Shown here: piece by piece, positions 48,051-59,241 of the stretch | How the letters are laid out: every line of letters starts with the position of its first letter | Position numbering within the stretch: the stretch's first letter is position 1 | DNA from: Carex sylvatica | Lineage: Eukaryota > Streptophyta > Magnoliopsida > Poales > Cyperaceae | Direction: 5' to 3' | NCBI GenBank assembly: GCA_964058845.1 | Contig: CAXKVR010000031.1 | Location: 124,001 to 188,000 of the forward strand | Length of the DNA stretch: 64,000 nucleotides | Notes under the pieces: generated by a model | Databases searched by the model: none | Told to the model about the DNA's origin: nothing | Seen by the model: only the letters and a program-made list of their open reading frames with translations | Translations under genes and position numbers: made by a program

Positions 48051-50392
48051 ATGAGTACAAACCATAAGCTCAATTTTAACTTTATAGCATGGAATGTAAG
48101 AGGTCTAAATGAACGCACAAAAATATTGGCAATAAGGTAAACACTTCTAATCAAGAGGCCACAAATTGTTTGCTTACAAGAGACGAAATTGCAACACTTT
48201 GATGACACACAGCTAAGGCAGACGGAGGGGCGAACACTAGATGGCAATTTTCAACTATCGGCAATGGGCACGAGAGGCGACATTATAATAGCATGGTTCT
48301 CTACTAGATTCACCGAAGTACAAGCTCAGATAACTAACCACACAGCCAAAGTACTTTTCAGGAATAACTCAGATGACTCTAGGGGTGTAAGCGGTCGTAT
48401 ACGGATTGGATAGTGGTCTTACTGTATCTATATTCGTTATAATTTTTCGGATACAGATACGGATAGTCTCGGATACGGATCAAATATTAAATGTTACGGA
48501 TACAGATTGGATATCGGACGGATACAGATATTTTTCATAATTAGCTTGTTAGTTACAAAACATCTATTATATTATTAAAATATTAGTCATTATTTATGTC
48601 ATAGTGTTATATTGTTCATCAAAATATATATCTATATGCAATTTAATAAATTATTCGTACAATATGCAATTTAATAAATCAATTTAAGAACATATATCAC
48701 ATTTGTTATGGTTTAAAGTGTAAACAGTCGGATACGGATAGTAAAATGCCTTACCATATCCGCATTCGTTATAATTTTTCGGATACTGATACGGATAGTC
48801 TCGGATACGAATAATTTAAGTACCTTTTCGGATTCAGATTCAGACAAAATTAGATATTATTCGATCCGTTTACACCTCTAGATGACTCAAAATTTTACTT
48901 TACCAGTGTATATGGCCTGGAAACAAGGGTATGAAGAGGGGAATTTTATGAGGAATTAAAGCCAATCAAGCCAATGAACGGTAAACCATGGATCCTGTGC
49001 GGAGATTTCAATGTAACTATATAGCCAGAAGATAGAACAAACAACAATAACGAATGGCGATAAACGGTGACTTTTGCCAGCTTGGTATCTGAACTAGGCC
49101 TTCTAAACATGACAATGCATGAAGGTAGATTCACATGGTCTAACGAACAGGATGACCCGCACATGACAAGGTTAGACATATTTCTAATATCCGCAGAATG
49201 GAATCAATCATTTTCAAACTCCACACAGAGACGTCTTCCCAACACCTTTTCAGGTCACTGCCCGATATAATACAAGGTCTAGACACACTACCACCAAGTC
49301 AAAGTTTTTTAGGTTTGAAAACTGTTGGCTCAGATCGCAAAAATTCATACAAATGATAGAGCACAGATGGGAGGCAATGGAGCCTGCCCAAAGACCTATA
49401 CAATTTCACGATAAAATGATTGCACTGCAAAGAGACATCAAAGAATGGGCAGCAAACAGAGTTGGCAACATAACCAAGCAAATTACAATATGCAGAGACT
49501 TCATGGTGGATCGACAAGGTCAAAGAAAACAGAGCAACCACCAGCCTAGAAAAGCTCGTAACATGCATTATTAAAAAAAGGTACACTGATCTATCTATCA
49601 CGCATGAGGATATTTGGAGACAGCGGGAAAAAACAAATTAGGACATTTATGGGGATAGAGGAACAAAGTATTTCCATGCTTATGCATCATCCATGAAGCG
49701 GACAAATAACATTACGCAGGTGCAGTACCGAGATCAGCTATACTCAGATCACAAAACACCAAGGTTGGCTTGGAGTAACCTCTACCCGGACCAACTCGAT
49801 TTGAGACAAATTGTGGAACCAATTACGACAATAGAAAATTAAAACAACAATATCAAATCTACCGAATAGAAAGAGCCCGGACCCTAATAGATACATGGCA
49901 AAATTTTATAAGAAATTTGCAAAGATAACAATCCCAGACCTAACCTCCATCTTCAATGTGGCCACACAAGAAGGAACAACTCTAGCATCGCTAAACACTT
50001 CATACATCACTTTCATACCAAAGAATGAGGCACCAACAGAACCAAATGACTTCAAACCTATTAGTTTAATACATGGGGTTCAAAAAATATTCTCCAAAAT
50101 TCTGGCAAATAGGCTACAACACAGGATGCACGAAATCATTGATACCGCTTAAACTAGTTTCCTAAATAACATAAAGCTAACAAAAAACTTCATATATGCA
50201 CAACAAGCTCTTAGTCATGCAAAGAAAAAAAGGTTCAAATGGCGCTCTACAAGGCAGACATAGAAAAAGCTTTCGACGCATTGAGCTGGGATTTTATAAT
50301 ACAGACGATACGACATATGGGATTCCCAGAGTTATGGTTAACATGGATACAAAGGGCGGTTCTATTGGGTGAATCACAGGTCATCATAAATA
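48051..50392 (+). mobile_element. Decayed L1-type LINE: endonuclease and start of RT
   Basis: ORF2 opens with an ATG at 48051, and the endonuclease domain follows: FIAWNVRGLNERTKI, then IVCLQETKL, WILCGDFNV and MTRLDIFLISAEW ending SGHCPI. The linker reads IEHRWEAMEPAQRPIQF. The reverse transcriptase begins TSYITFIPKNEAPTEPNDFK and continues KADIEKAFDALSWDF. Many stops and shifts make it inactive. It is interrupted at 48380-48879 by a Mutator-type MITE and cut off at 50392 where a Copia LTR begins. Confidence 0.88.
48380..48879. mobile_element. Mutator-type MITE with perfect 9-bp target duplication
   Basis: The terminal sequences TAGGGGTGTAAGCGG and (inverted) AGAGGTGTAAACGG flank about 500 bp containing two subterminal copies of CGTTATAATTTTTCGGATAC with following CGGATAGTCTCGGATACG. 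AGATGACTC is duplicated exactly on both sides (48371-48379 and 48880-48888). Nine-base duplications are the mark of Mutator-like insertion. The LINE frame resumes after it (DDS before, DDSKFYFTSVYGLETRV after). Confidence 0.88.
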
Positions 50393-51540
50393 TGTTGTTC
50401 TAGCAATAATCTTTTTCGTCTATTTGACTAATTTGTAAAAACACACAATTATTGAATTTTACGATTTCTTCTATTTTAGAATTATTCAGGTTCAAGACAA
50501 TTGAAATTGTAATGTAAAGTGCTTGAAGTGAATAAATCATGAAGACTTATCAAGAATATAAATTATAAAATCGAAAACTTAGTAAAGTAACTTTGAAGCT
50601 ATTTAAACTGCGAACAAATGTTGACAACGTTTGTAAAACGTTATAACATTTTCAGCCTGTCATAAACGCTGAAGTAACACCTTAATCAAACTCAAAAGGA
50701 ATTAAAACATTGGTAATGTTTATATAACGTTATAATATTTTCAGCCTGTTAGAAATGCTACAGTACAGCTAAGATTGAATTACAAACATTGGTAACATTT
50801 GTCAATCATTACAACGATTTAATTAAATCAACGTTGTAACATTTGGCAAAAGTTGTAACATTTTAATTAAATTCAAGCTTCAGAAATTCTTATTTTTTAT
50901 CAAGGTTTTACAGTGCAAAATATTACATAACGTTTTACAAACATTGGCAATGATTTGATCAATCTTGCAGAAAAAAGAAAATCTAATTTGAATTTTGAAC
51001 TAAAACGTTGTAACTTTTTATAAAACGTTGATAAGATTTTAAGTCAAATTGCTCTTTCTGGAGCTGTTTCTATAAATATAGTAGTGGGGTATCTTCCCCA
51101 CTTAATCTAGCCGACCCTAACTTTCAAAAATACTATTTTTCTATGAACTTGGTTCCTCCATTGTTGATTGAGCTTAAAACTTCAATATCTCTCAAACAAC
51201 CTTAAACCCACTTCACTAATCTTGAGTTAGATTAGGTTACAGTGAGATCTTGAGTGTTCTTCTTGAGGATCTAAACTTTAAGACTTCATTCTCACTTTGA
51301 GTTGACCGTGTGACTTCCCGTTGGTTGTAAAGTCTCACCGGTTCACAAGTTGTAATCCTTTCGTATTATGTAATAGAAATGCGCACCTAGAAGAGATTGC
51401 GAAGCCCCGAAGACGTAGGCCTTCATTTTGCTGAACTCTGTTACCATCCCGCGTGTTAATTCTCTCTAAACTCATCTATTTACTTTCAATTGTAATTTAT
51501 TTTCAATTTTTGAGCTATTAGCAGTGCACTTAATTTAACA
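50393..51540 (+). repeat. 5' LTR of a Copia/Sirevirus-like element
   Basis: It begins TGTTGTTCTAGC and ends CTTAATTTAACA, followed directly by a primer-binding site. Its inner part repeats phrases such as AACGTTATAACATTTTCAGC several times. The LTR sits inside the LINE, and its boundary coincides with the end of recognisable LINE reverse transcriptase. Confidence 0.7.
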
Positions 51541-51542
51541 AA

Positions 51543-51556
51543 GTAGTATCAGAGCA
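51543..51556 (+). other. Primer-binding site (initiator Met-tRNA type)
   Basis: GTAGTATCAGAGC matches the usual TGGTATCAGAGC of plant Copia elements with small changes and lies just inside the LTR end. Confidence 0.7.
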
Positions 51557-51604
51557 AGTTACTCAAATTAAGACTCACTTAATTTGAGTTAGATCAACTT
51601 GAGA

Positions 51605-53740
51605 AATGACACCTTATAGATGTGTGAAAGAACCCCTAATTTTCGTTAATACAACCAATAATTTTAGTTATTGAAAAAATCTTATGATTTATTTTTTCAA
51701 AACCAATGAGATTTGGGATATTGTAGAAAATTGATATGTACCGAAAATTGATGACAATAATGATTTGACCGCCACATCCAAACTTGAAAAGCAAAGGAAC
51801 CTAATTGTAATCAATTATATAATTAATTCAGTTAGTGAATCTATATTATCATTAATTAATGATTCATGTAGTGCCCATGAAATATGGGAGGATCTAATCA
51901 ATCAATTTGAAGTAAATACTCATATTAAAATGAGTAAGACAAAGATGGATGAACAAGATCTCAACCTTGCGTTGATGTCAAGTGTAAATGAAGGTCACCG
52001 ATGAGACCACCATCGAATTGTAAGCAAGAACATCACCGATGAGACAACCATCGAATTTCTCAAGGACCTTGTCAAATCAAGGAACATCAACAAGGAAGGT
52101 GGTGAAATCGAAGCCTTAACTAGCTCCGCTAATGAGGTACATTTAAATTTTAGTTTTGATGGCATTGAGTCCGAAGATGAATTAACCGATGAGGAAGAAG
52201 GTGGTGAAGAATACAATGGTACCATTAATGAGACCAAAAATAACTTGTATACCAATCAGTTAGTAATCAATGAGTAAAGCACTTTCATGAATGAGATTCT
52301 AACACGCTATGATGATGAATCAATGTTGCAATCTCTCATTGATCAAATAAAACCTTGATTGAAAATGAAGGTATTATAAAAATATTAAGAACTAAAAATA
52401 ATATTTTAGAATGTCAAAATAGAAATTTAAAAGCATCAAACATGATAAATAAAATTCTAGATTTTAAGGTAAAAGATTTAGAGTCCAAACTCAATGTGTT
52501 AGAAAAACTAAATGAGACAAACACATGCTCATCACATGTAGGTGAAATATGAATTTTAAAAGTAAGAATTCAAACCCTAGAGACCGAAAATAGAGCTTTA
52601 AGATCTCCTAGTGAATTCTAAAATTCACTAATCTAGATTCTTATCATGAGGATAATTTGATCAATGATCGCAAAATTGACACAATTAGACTTGGATACAA
52701 GAAGGGTCAATTCTCATTTGAATCCAACCACTTGACTAGCCATAAAGAAAAATGGGGACATACTCGATTCTCAAATAAGGAAAATAAACATAAATCTTTA
52801 AATAAACATAAATTTGATTGCAAAAAGCATTCAACTTATCATCCAAATGCTAAAAAGGATCAAAAGTCTCAAAATTATACATTTAGGTATAGGTTTAATC
52901 ACAAAAATTATAAGAACAAATATAATTTTTAAAATAGTGATATGAACACTTTTAATCCAAAATGATCAAACAAAACTTATTTCAAAAAATCGGTTGAATG
53001 GTTTTATGAACTCAAAAATAAAAATTGTTACAAAATCAAACTCAAAGAAAAGGTTTGACAAGAGATGTTTTCTAACATCACAATAGATTTGATTTTTATA
53101 AAATCAAAAGTGTCTCATCTAGAGTTGCAAATAAGCCGTTTGGTAATCATAAGAGTAATTTGCATGAAATCAAATACCAATACCATCCACTTTCAAATAA
53201 GATTCTATTGCTAAAAAATCATCAATTATATTTTGTACTTATTGTTGCAAAATTGGTCATACCTTCTTAGAATGTAGGTTTAGCAATGTAAACAACAACC
53301 GAAATATTATTTGGATTCCTATAGCTACATTAGCTTAGATGAAGACATAATCTCCCTAAATTATTCAAATTGTCAAAAACAAAGTGAGAGATTAAAATAA
53401 GGTACTCACTCAACAATAAGTAATATATATTTTTGTATGAGTGTTTGATCACATCTCATAAAGAAAATGCTTTGATCATTGATAGTTGTTTCACACAAAT
53501 ATTATGTGCAATTCAAACTCTGCATTATTATGAAATTCGCTTCCGCAACATACCAATTATGTATGACAACACTAGTGCCATATAACTAATCAAAATAGAA
53601 ATATTTGTGTTAGTTACAACTCATACATATTGACACCAAAAATCAAATTGTCAATCTTTTTACAAAACCCTTGAATACTCAACAACACAATGAATTAAGG
53701 TTTAAATTAGACATACTTGAACTTAGAGAATAAGACATAC
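51605..53740 (+). mobile_element. Copia/Sirevirus-like internal region, mostly deleted pol
   Basis: The gag part reads KLEKQRNLIVINYIINSVSE then SAHEIWEDLINQFEV (UBN2-type Copia gag). A Lys-rich spacer follows (52650-52930), then a zinc knuckle, CTYCCKIGHTFLEC (CX2CX4HX4C, about 53233-53275). Next comes the end of Copia RNase H (RNIPIMYDNTSAI), then VNLFTKPLNTQQHNELRFKL. Protease, integrase and reverse transcriptase are missing, so pol has a large internal deletion. Gag is broken by stops. Confidence 0.75.
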
Positions 53741-53896
53741 TCAACTTCATTTCAAAATAATTCATAGCAATCAAAATAGTTCATTTTAAGGCAATGACAC
53801 AAGAACAAAAAGTTGAAAAAGTTTGTAAAATGTTATAACGTTTTTCAGCCAATTTACTCATTTAAACAAGCAAACAGCCAAAACGTTGGTAAATTG

Positions 53897-54406
53897 GAGT
53901 GTTGTATTAGGGTTATAATTGCCCTATTATCTGGCCATCTGGAGACACTGCTATATTGCTCCAAACACCTTCAATTGAAGTGTTATATTAGGGTTGTAAA
54001 TGCCCTATTATCAAGCTATCTGGAGACACTACTAGAGTGCTCCAAACACCTTCAATTGGAGTGTTGTATTAGGGTTATAAATGCCTTATTATCTTGCCAT
54101 ATAGAGATACTACTAGAGTGATCCAAACACAATCAATTTGAGTGTTATATTAGGATTGTAAATGCCCTATTATCTTGCCATATAGAGACACTACTAGAGT
54201 GCTCCAAAAACCTTCAATTAGAGTGTTATATTAGAGTTGTAATTGCCATATTATCTGGCCATCTGGAGACACTACTAGATTGCTCCAAACACCTTCAATT
54301 GGAGTGTTATATTAGGGTTGTAAATGCCCTATTATCCAGCCATCTTGAGACACTACTAGAGTGCTCCAAACACCTTCAATTGGAGTGTTGTATTAGAGTT
54401 GTATAT
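53897..54406 (+). repeat. 81-bp minisatellite, about 6.3 copies
   Basis: Units start GAGTGTTGTATTAGGGTTAT and contain GCCCTATTATCTGGCCATCT and CTCCAAACACCTTCAATT. They repeat every 81 bases with minor changes. Because 81 is divisible by three, one frame (53813-54121) reads a 27-residue repeat (IRVINALLSCHLETLLECSK type). Later units contain stops, so coding is doubtful. The array lies where the 3' LTR of the Copia element would be expected. Confidence 0.9.
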
Positions 54407-54551
54407 TGTTACACTTAGGGGCACCGCTAATTGCTCTAAAAACTAAAAATAAATGCAATTGAAAGTAAATAGAAGAGTTTAGAGAAATTTGACACGCGGA
54501 ATAATAACGGAGTGACTAAAGCTCCGGGGCTTCGCAACCTCGTCTAGGTGA
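54407..54551 (-). repeat. Inverted LTR fragment abutting the PMD gene
   Basis: The reverse complement of about 51400-51540 matches 54407-54551: TGTTA at the terminus, GCTAAT(A/T)GCTC, AATTGAAAGTAAATAGA, GAGTTTAGAGA, CACGCGG, CGGGGCTTCGCAA and TCTAGGTG. It begins at the LTR's true terminus and breaks off after about 140 bases. The next base continues as plant-mobile-domain coding sequence. Confidence 0.8.
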
Positions 54552-56171
54552 GTGTCCTTTGGGGTTTGCCTATCCAGGGCGTGCCCGTCGGTGGCATATC
54601 TGACCCCACTGACGAGAACATGATTAATGCCAGCCTCGCAGAGCTGTTGGGAGCAGAGCCAGATGTACGTGATAATGGTGGGAGATCGAGATTTCATCTG
54701 AAGAAGACGGCGCTGCGAGCTCTGTTTGCCGATCGAGGTTTGCATTGGCGATCCACGCAGCATGACATTGAGAGGTACTTTTATAAACCATTATATATAT
54801 ATATATATATTTATTTTGTATTTTATTTCATTGCAAAAAATGGGTTGGTCCCTAATTTTGACATTTCAGATACACACGGGCTTTCGTGATGGACCTATTT
54901 GGTTCTGTCATGTTTCCTGATTCGAGCGGTGATGCCATTCCGATTATGTATTTAGAGCTGTTGAGAGACCTTGGGTCATCAAGAAAGTACAACTGGGGTG
55001 GAGCCGTCCTGGCACATCTTTACTCCAACCTGTACCATGCTTGCAAGGTCAGTATGTTATTGTTGTCTTATTTTTAAAAATTAACTTGTTCCGACGTCTA
55101 ATATTCTTCAAATTGCAGCCTAAAAGTAAGAAGATGTACGGGCCGACACTTCTACTGCAGCATTGGTCGTGGTCGCGCATACCAGTGGCGGTACCCGTGC
55201 AGAATGAGTCACTACATTCGGGAGAGCCCGATGATGCATATCACCCGGCATTTGGCAAGAAATGGTACGGGGATCACCGCTACGTGGACACGCCTCACGG
55301 AAAGCCAGCAGGCATCAGGTTGGTCCGTGGTCAGTTGCAGAGTCTGGGTGACACGCAGGTGAGCTGGACTCCGTATGCTGAGTCATACTGTGAGGGGAGG
55401 CTGCCACAGATTATATCAGATGATGAGGAGATGTGGCTCTACAGGGGTCCGCTGATTTGCTTCTGGATAGTGGAGCATCACTATCCAGACCGGGTGCTCC
55501 GTCAGTTTGGACTTCCTCCACTCATCCCCGCAGATCCAGACATCCCGAGATATATTATCACGAGGCTACACGGGTACGTACAAGTTATGTTTTTCTTGAA
55601 TTTTGTATTTAATATTAGTTGTTGTAAACACTAATTTGCATGTAACATATTAATTACAGGACGTACCACAGTAATCACGCCGATAGAGATTGGAGTACGG
55701 CTTTCCTGGAGCACTACGACAGAGCAGGGACCATGAGGGAGAACTTGTGGCATATGTCGGAGGATTATGAGACGCAGCTGCAGGGGTCTCCCCTACTGAG
55801 ATACCAGGCTTGGTACCTGCAGGTCGGCATGGCATCAGTGTATCTTGAGGGAGATTACGGCAATTATCTCCGCTCCAAGATCTTCGAAGATGATGGTTAT
55901 ACTTCCACTGGCAAGAAAGGGGCTCGTGATGTAAGTAATGCACCTAAAACAACTCATTTTGACCATCTTTTTAACCTTTTTTTTCTAATGTTTCTTATTT
56001 TAATTTTTTTAGTTGCTACTAGCGGTTAAAGGTGGAGCACATTCAATCGTTTGTCTTGGAAAGCGTGGCTTCAGGGCTTTTGGACACACCGTAGTAAGAA
56101 ACATCTGCTTCTCGAAAAGCAAATGTGTCATTGAAGTTTACGAACGGGTGAGTCTCAGAACGGCCACTTAA
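54548..56171 (+). pseudogene. Plant mobile domain (PMD) gene, 5'-truncated
   Basis: Exons: about 54548-54774, 54870-55047, 55119-55573, 55660-55930, 56013-56171, all GT-AG and in phase. The PMD (aminotransferase-like, PF10536 type) is clear: LWGLPIQGVPVGG, TRAFVMDLFGSVMFPDSSGD, MYLELLRDLG...YNWGGAVLAHLYSNLYHACK, LLLQHWSWSRIPVAVPV and LICFWIVEHHYPDRVLRQFG. The N-terminal part that normally precedes 'LGLP..G.PV.G' is missing exactly where the inverted LTR fragment ends. PMD proteins occur as host silencing-related genes (MAIN family) and inside MULE and Gypsy transposons. The neighbouring MuDR frame points to the transposon-borne kind. The body is unbroken, so it may have been intact recently. 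Confidence 0.8.
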
Positions 56172-56915
56172 TGGCATATTTCTATTCTGCCTCACAGTAG
56201 GCTGTGTGTATTCTCCTTCATCGGTATCATCTCCCTCATCATTATCGTCCCAGTGTTCTTCTCCCAATTCATCCCCAGTTTGTAGATTCTCCTCCGGTAC
56301 TTCGTTCATAAATTCAAATTCTGACTCGTGTGAATCCTCCTGTACTGGTGGCGGTCTGGGGTGAGGATTTGGTTCAGGCCCAGGTAAGAATGAAGGACCT
56401 CTCGACACATATATAGGTGGGATAAAAGGTGGAGATTGTAGTCCGGGTGGGATCAAATGTGGAGGTTGAGGTGAATTACTATATATTTCTGGTTCTGGCG
56501 TTGGTTCGGGTACGAATATAGGAGTGTGTGGTTCTGCATTTTGTTGATAATTTTCTGCAATATAATTTTGGCCTGAACTTCCAGACCCTGATCCTCTGTG
56601 AATCCTGCACGCAAAAACTTCGAATCCACTATCACCGGACCTCACAGTCCTGTTGATCAGGCCTCTCAATGCCACGTCATCTCCCAGTGCAATTCTGAGA
56701 TACCTTCCTCCTTGGAGCACTCGGGCCATTATTTGTAATTCATAGCGGTTCCTATTGTAGCCGCTCAAATCGTAAATAAGCGTTTGCAACTCCTCAAATG
56801 AGAAATTTTCATCAACCCAACGCGTATTTACTGGAGGTTTGGAGTAACGTACACCATACTGGTCAGTTGTGAACTTTCCTCCAAAATGTACGAAAATTTC
56901 AACAGACATGGCCAA
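56043..56915 (-). CDS. MuDR-type transposase N-terminal ORF (truncated MULE)
   Basis: The 290-aa frame opens MAMSVEIFVHFGGKFTTDQY and carries a PB1-like MuDR N-terminal domain: FSFEELQTLIYDLSGYNRNR, then ARVLQGGRYLRIALGDDVAL and GFEVFAC. A Pro-rich and then strongly acidic linker (about residues 120-230) follows, as usual before the catalytic part. The DDE transposase core and zinc-finger tail are absent. The frame ends (SKTND) inside the last PMD exon on the other strand, about 130 bases of overlap. It has no stops and could be expressed, but it cannot transpose. Confidence 0.7.
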   Translation of the reverse strand: MAMSVEIFVHFGGKFTTDQYGVRYSKPPVNTRWVDENFSFEELQTLIYDLSGYNRNRYELQIMARVLQGGRYLRIALGDDVALRGLINRTVRSGDSGFEVFACRIHRGSGSGSSGQNYIAENYQQNAEPHTPIFVPEPTPEPEIYSNSPQPPHLIPPGLQSPPFIPPIYVSRGPSFLPGPEPNPHPRPPPVQEDSHESEFEFMNEVPEENLQTGDELGEEHWDDNDEGDDTDEGEYTQPTVRQNRNMPLSGRSETHPFVNFNDTFAFREADVSYYGVSKSPEATLSKTND

Positions 56916-56999
56916 TAAACTACATTAATGAATGGTAAATATTTTGTCAGTTTACCAGTTCCAATTGTATACAGCTGCCATCAGTATTAAACAGTCCTA

Positions 57000-57315
57000 A
57001 ATTAATGGTATGTGAACAGTTAATATGTACTTATCAATTTGGGTCAACAGTACATACATAAATGAATAGTATGCGAACAGCAAATACGTAAGTGAATAGT
57101 TTGTCAACATTAAATACGTAAGTGAACAGTAAATACGTACATAAACAGTACGTGAACAGTACATACGTAAGTGAACAGTACATACGTAAGTGAACAGTAC
57201 GTGAACAGTAAATACGTACATGAACAGTACGTGAACAGCACATACGTAAGTGAACAGTAAATACGTACATTAACAGTACGTGAACAGTAAATAAAATATT
57301 TAAAAAATAAACAGT
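57000..57315. repeat. GTGAACAGTA/TACGTA minisatellite upstream of the MuDR ORF
   Basis: Some dozen imperfect units of GTGAACAGTAAATACGTA type, 14-24 bases long, lie just upstream of the MuDR ATG (56915). Three long minus-strand frames run through it (YVFTVHLRMYCSRTV-like repeats), but these are products of the repetition. Confidence 0.85.
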
Positions 57316-57324
57316 ACGTACCTG

Positions 57325-57410
57325 TAGCAGCTCTTTCTCTCTCTTTCTCTTTCTCTCTCCCTCTCTTTCTCTCTCTTTCTCTTTCCCCTTCTCTCTTTCC
57401 TCTGGCTGAA
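57325..57410. repeat. CT-rich microsatellite
   Basis: A CTCTTTCTCT-type tract on the plus strand (GA-rich on the minus strand). Such tracts are frequent in plant core promoters and leaders. It lies about 410-500 bases upstream of the MuDR ORF start. Confidence 0.8.
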
Positions 57411-57454
57411 GGCACCTTCTCCTTATAAGGAAAAACCAGGGGAAAAAAAAAAAA

Positions 57455-57550
57455 AAACCCGGACCGCCCCATTTTTAGGCGGTCAGGAATTAAAATTCCG
57501 GACCGCTCCATTTATCGGCGGTTAGGAATTTTAATTCCGGACCGCCCCAT
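57455..57550. repeat. 39-bp tandem repeat with GGACCGC/GCGGTC pairing
   Basis: CCGGACCGC(C/T)CCATTT, then a GCGGT(C/T)AGGAATT phrase, is repeated with a 39-base period about 2.4 times. The GGACCGCC and GGCGGTC arms can pair, so each unit could form a small hairpin. It may be subterminal sequence of the MULE. Confidence 0.7.
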
Positions 57551-57825
57551 TCAGAGCATTTTTAAAAATTTGGCTGGAACCCTGTTATTTTTAATAATTT
57601 TTTTTTTTTTTTGGGTATTTTTAAAAATGTCGGAAAAAATATTCGGCTCAGCTGGAAATTTGGAATGAATAAGAAGAAGTCGGTGTCAATTAGTGGTGGG
57701 GAACAATAAACGAACTAGAGGATGGAGGAGCTCCACGTGGCTTACAAATGACCGCCAATTTAATAATTCTCTGTATTAATTTTTTTAGTAAAGGAAAATG
57801 CGTTTGTCCAGAAATCGAATTCGTA

Positions 57826-58010
57826 TCCTCTGCATTAACTCAAAAGGAAATCTTTTGAGTTAATACATCTGGACCGTCCGATCAGCTTTAGTCTTCGTGC
57901 GAATTAAATTCTTCTGAAGACCTACTATGTTTTAGGTGGGGCCGGATATGCTCCGTTTACAATCGGACGGTCTATATGAGATGCTCTTTTAAGTTAATGC
58001 AGACGATGCG
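57826..58010. mobile_element. Short MITE-like inverted repeat
   Basis: TCTGCATTAACT at 57829 and its inverse AGTTAATGCAGA at 57992 bound about 185 bases, and an internal pair (GGACCGTCCGAT and ATCGGACGGTC) is also inverted. There is no coding frame. No target duplication was identified. Confidence 0.6.
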
Positions 58011-59235
58011 GACTCCCCGAAATCATGTCTTCTCCTAAAGAAAAAAATATTCTCGACTTTCCTTATCTGCATCTATCGCTTATCGACCGAGGATCGTTAC
58101 TTGCCTTTCGTAGAAATATTTATTCCAGTCTGAAATGGAAATTGCACTAAATTAATATAACCAGGGAAGCTTTGAAATGGTTGGATTTCACTATTTAAAG
58201 AGGTTAGTAGCTGATCTGTAAGTTATCTAGTTTAATTGTCGTACTTGTGCTTTTTATTGTACGATTTCTCTAAGATTGATTGATTGATTGATTGCGGGGG
58301 CATGACAAACAGGGTTTTTATCGGGCACCTTTAAAAGGAAATTTGGATAAAATGAAACTGAACGTACTAACTAGTGTATGGGCAGACCAGCTCGGAATAT
58401 TCTCACCATAATTTATTTCTATCTACTATGATTTTTTTACTCGTTCTTGCTTTACTGGTAATAGCGTATAAATCACATTATTTTTTCTTATTTTTATTTC
58501 CTCTTGTTTATTTCCTCTTGCTTTACTGGTAACAGCGGGGCATTCTCTCTAGTTATTATCGATATACTTTAGCCCACTAAATATTCTATTTTATTTTTTC
58601 CTTTGTGTATCACTATGCATGCATCTTGTCTCCTTCTTTGTTAATCTCAACAGTTGTTTAGTATATTAGTAAAATTCCTTTTTTTTTTTTTTTCTTTTTT
58701 TCTTTTGGAGTTCTGCTATGATGATCCTCTTTTAGCAAATATAGAAACTAATAAGCATTATTTGTAAATTGTAATATTTACTAATGGATAATTAAAGGGT
58801 ACATTAGTCATTTCCTTTGTGTTAAAAGCTATTATGTTCTGATTATTTTGTCCTTGATCAAATCAATGATTCAGATTTCAGATATGAACAATCAACGGCT
58901 ATGATGTGGAATATCATAACAAAATTTACAAGGGGAACACCATAGCAGGAATCTGTCAAGTATAATCGGCAAAACTTGTTGGTATTGTATCGATTAAACC
59001 AGTTGGTATCAAGAAACCAGTTATTTATTGTACCATCTATGTCCAGCCAAAAGTTTGGTCAAGACTTCCAATTAAGTGTTTTACACTTTTACCTACATAT
59101 ATGTAATATGTACCATTAACAGATGTAATATAACTCTCTACAGAAACCAAAAACTGAGATAGGAGTCCTAGACCCACATTTCTTCGAGTCCTAAACCCAC
59201 ATTTATCCATAATGTAACAGATAAAGCTTCTGCAG
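58011..59235. other. Upstream region of the TZP-like gene
   Basis: AT-rich, with a short (TTGA)n tract near 58278 and poly-T near 58679-58700. Any 5' exons of the downstream gene should lie here or further left, but I cannot pick one with confidence. Confidence 0.4.
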
Positions 59236-59241
59236 GTGCAG

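Noticed and set aside
53813..54121. A 102-aa frame with a 27-residue repeat as a possible repeat protein gene
   Set aside because: Later units of the same 81-bp array contain stops in this frame and no promoter or start context is evident. It is kept only as a repeat.
56997..57511. Three long minus-strand frames rich in repeated YVFTVHLRMYCSRTV-like text
   Set aside because: They follow directly from the GTGAACAGTA minisatellite, which stays open in several frames. There is no start context or family resemblance.
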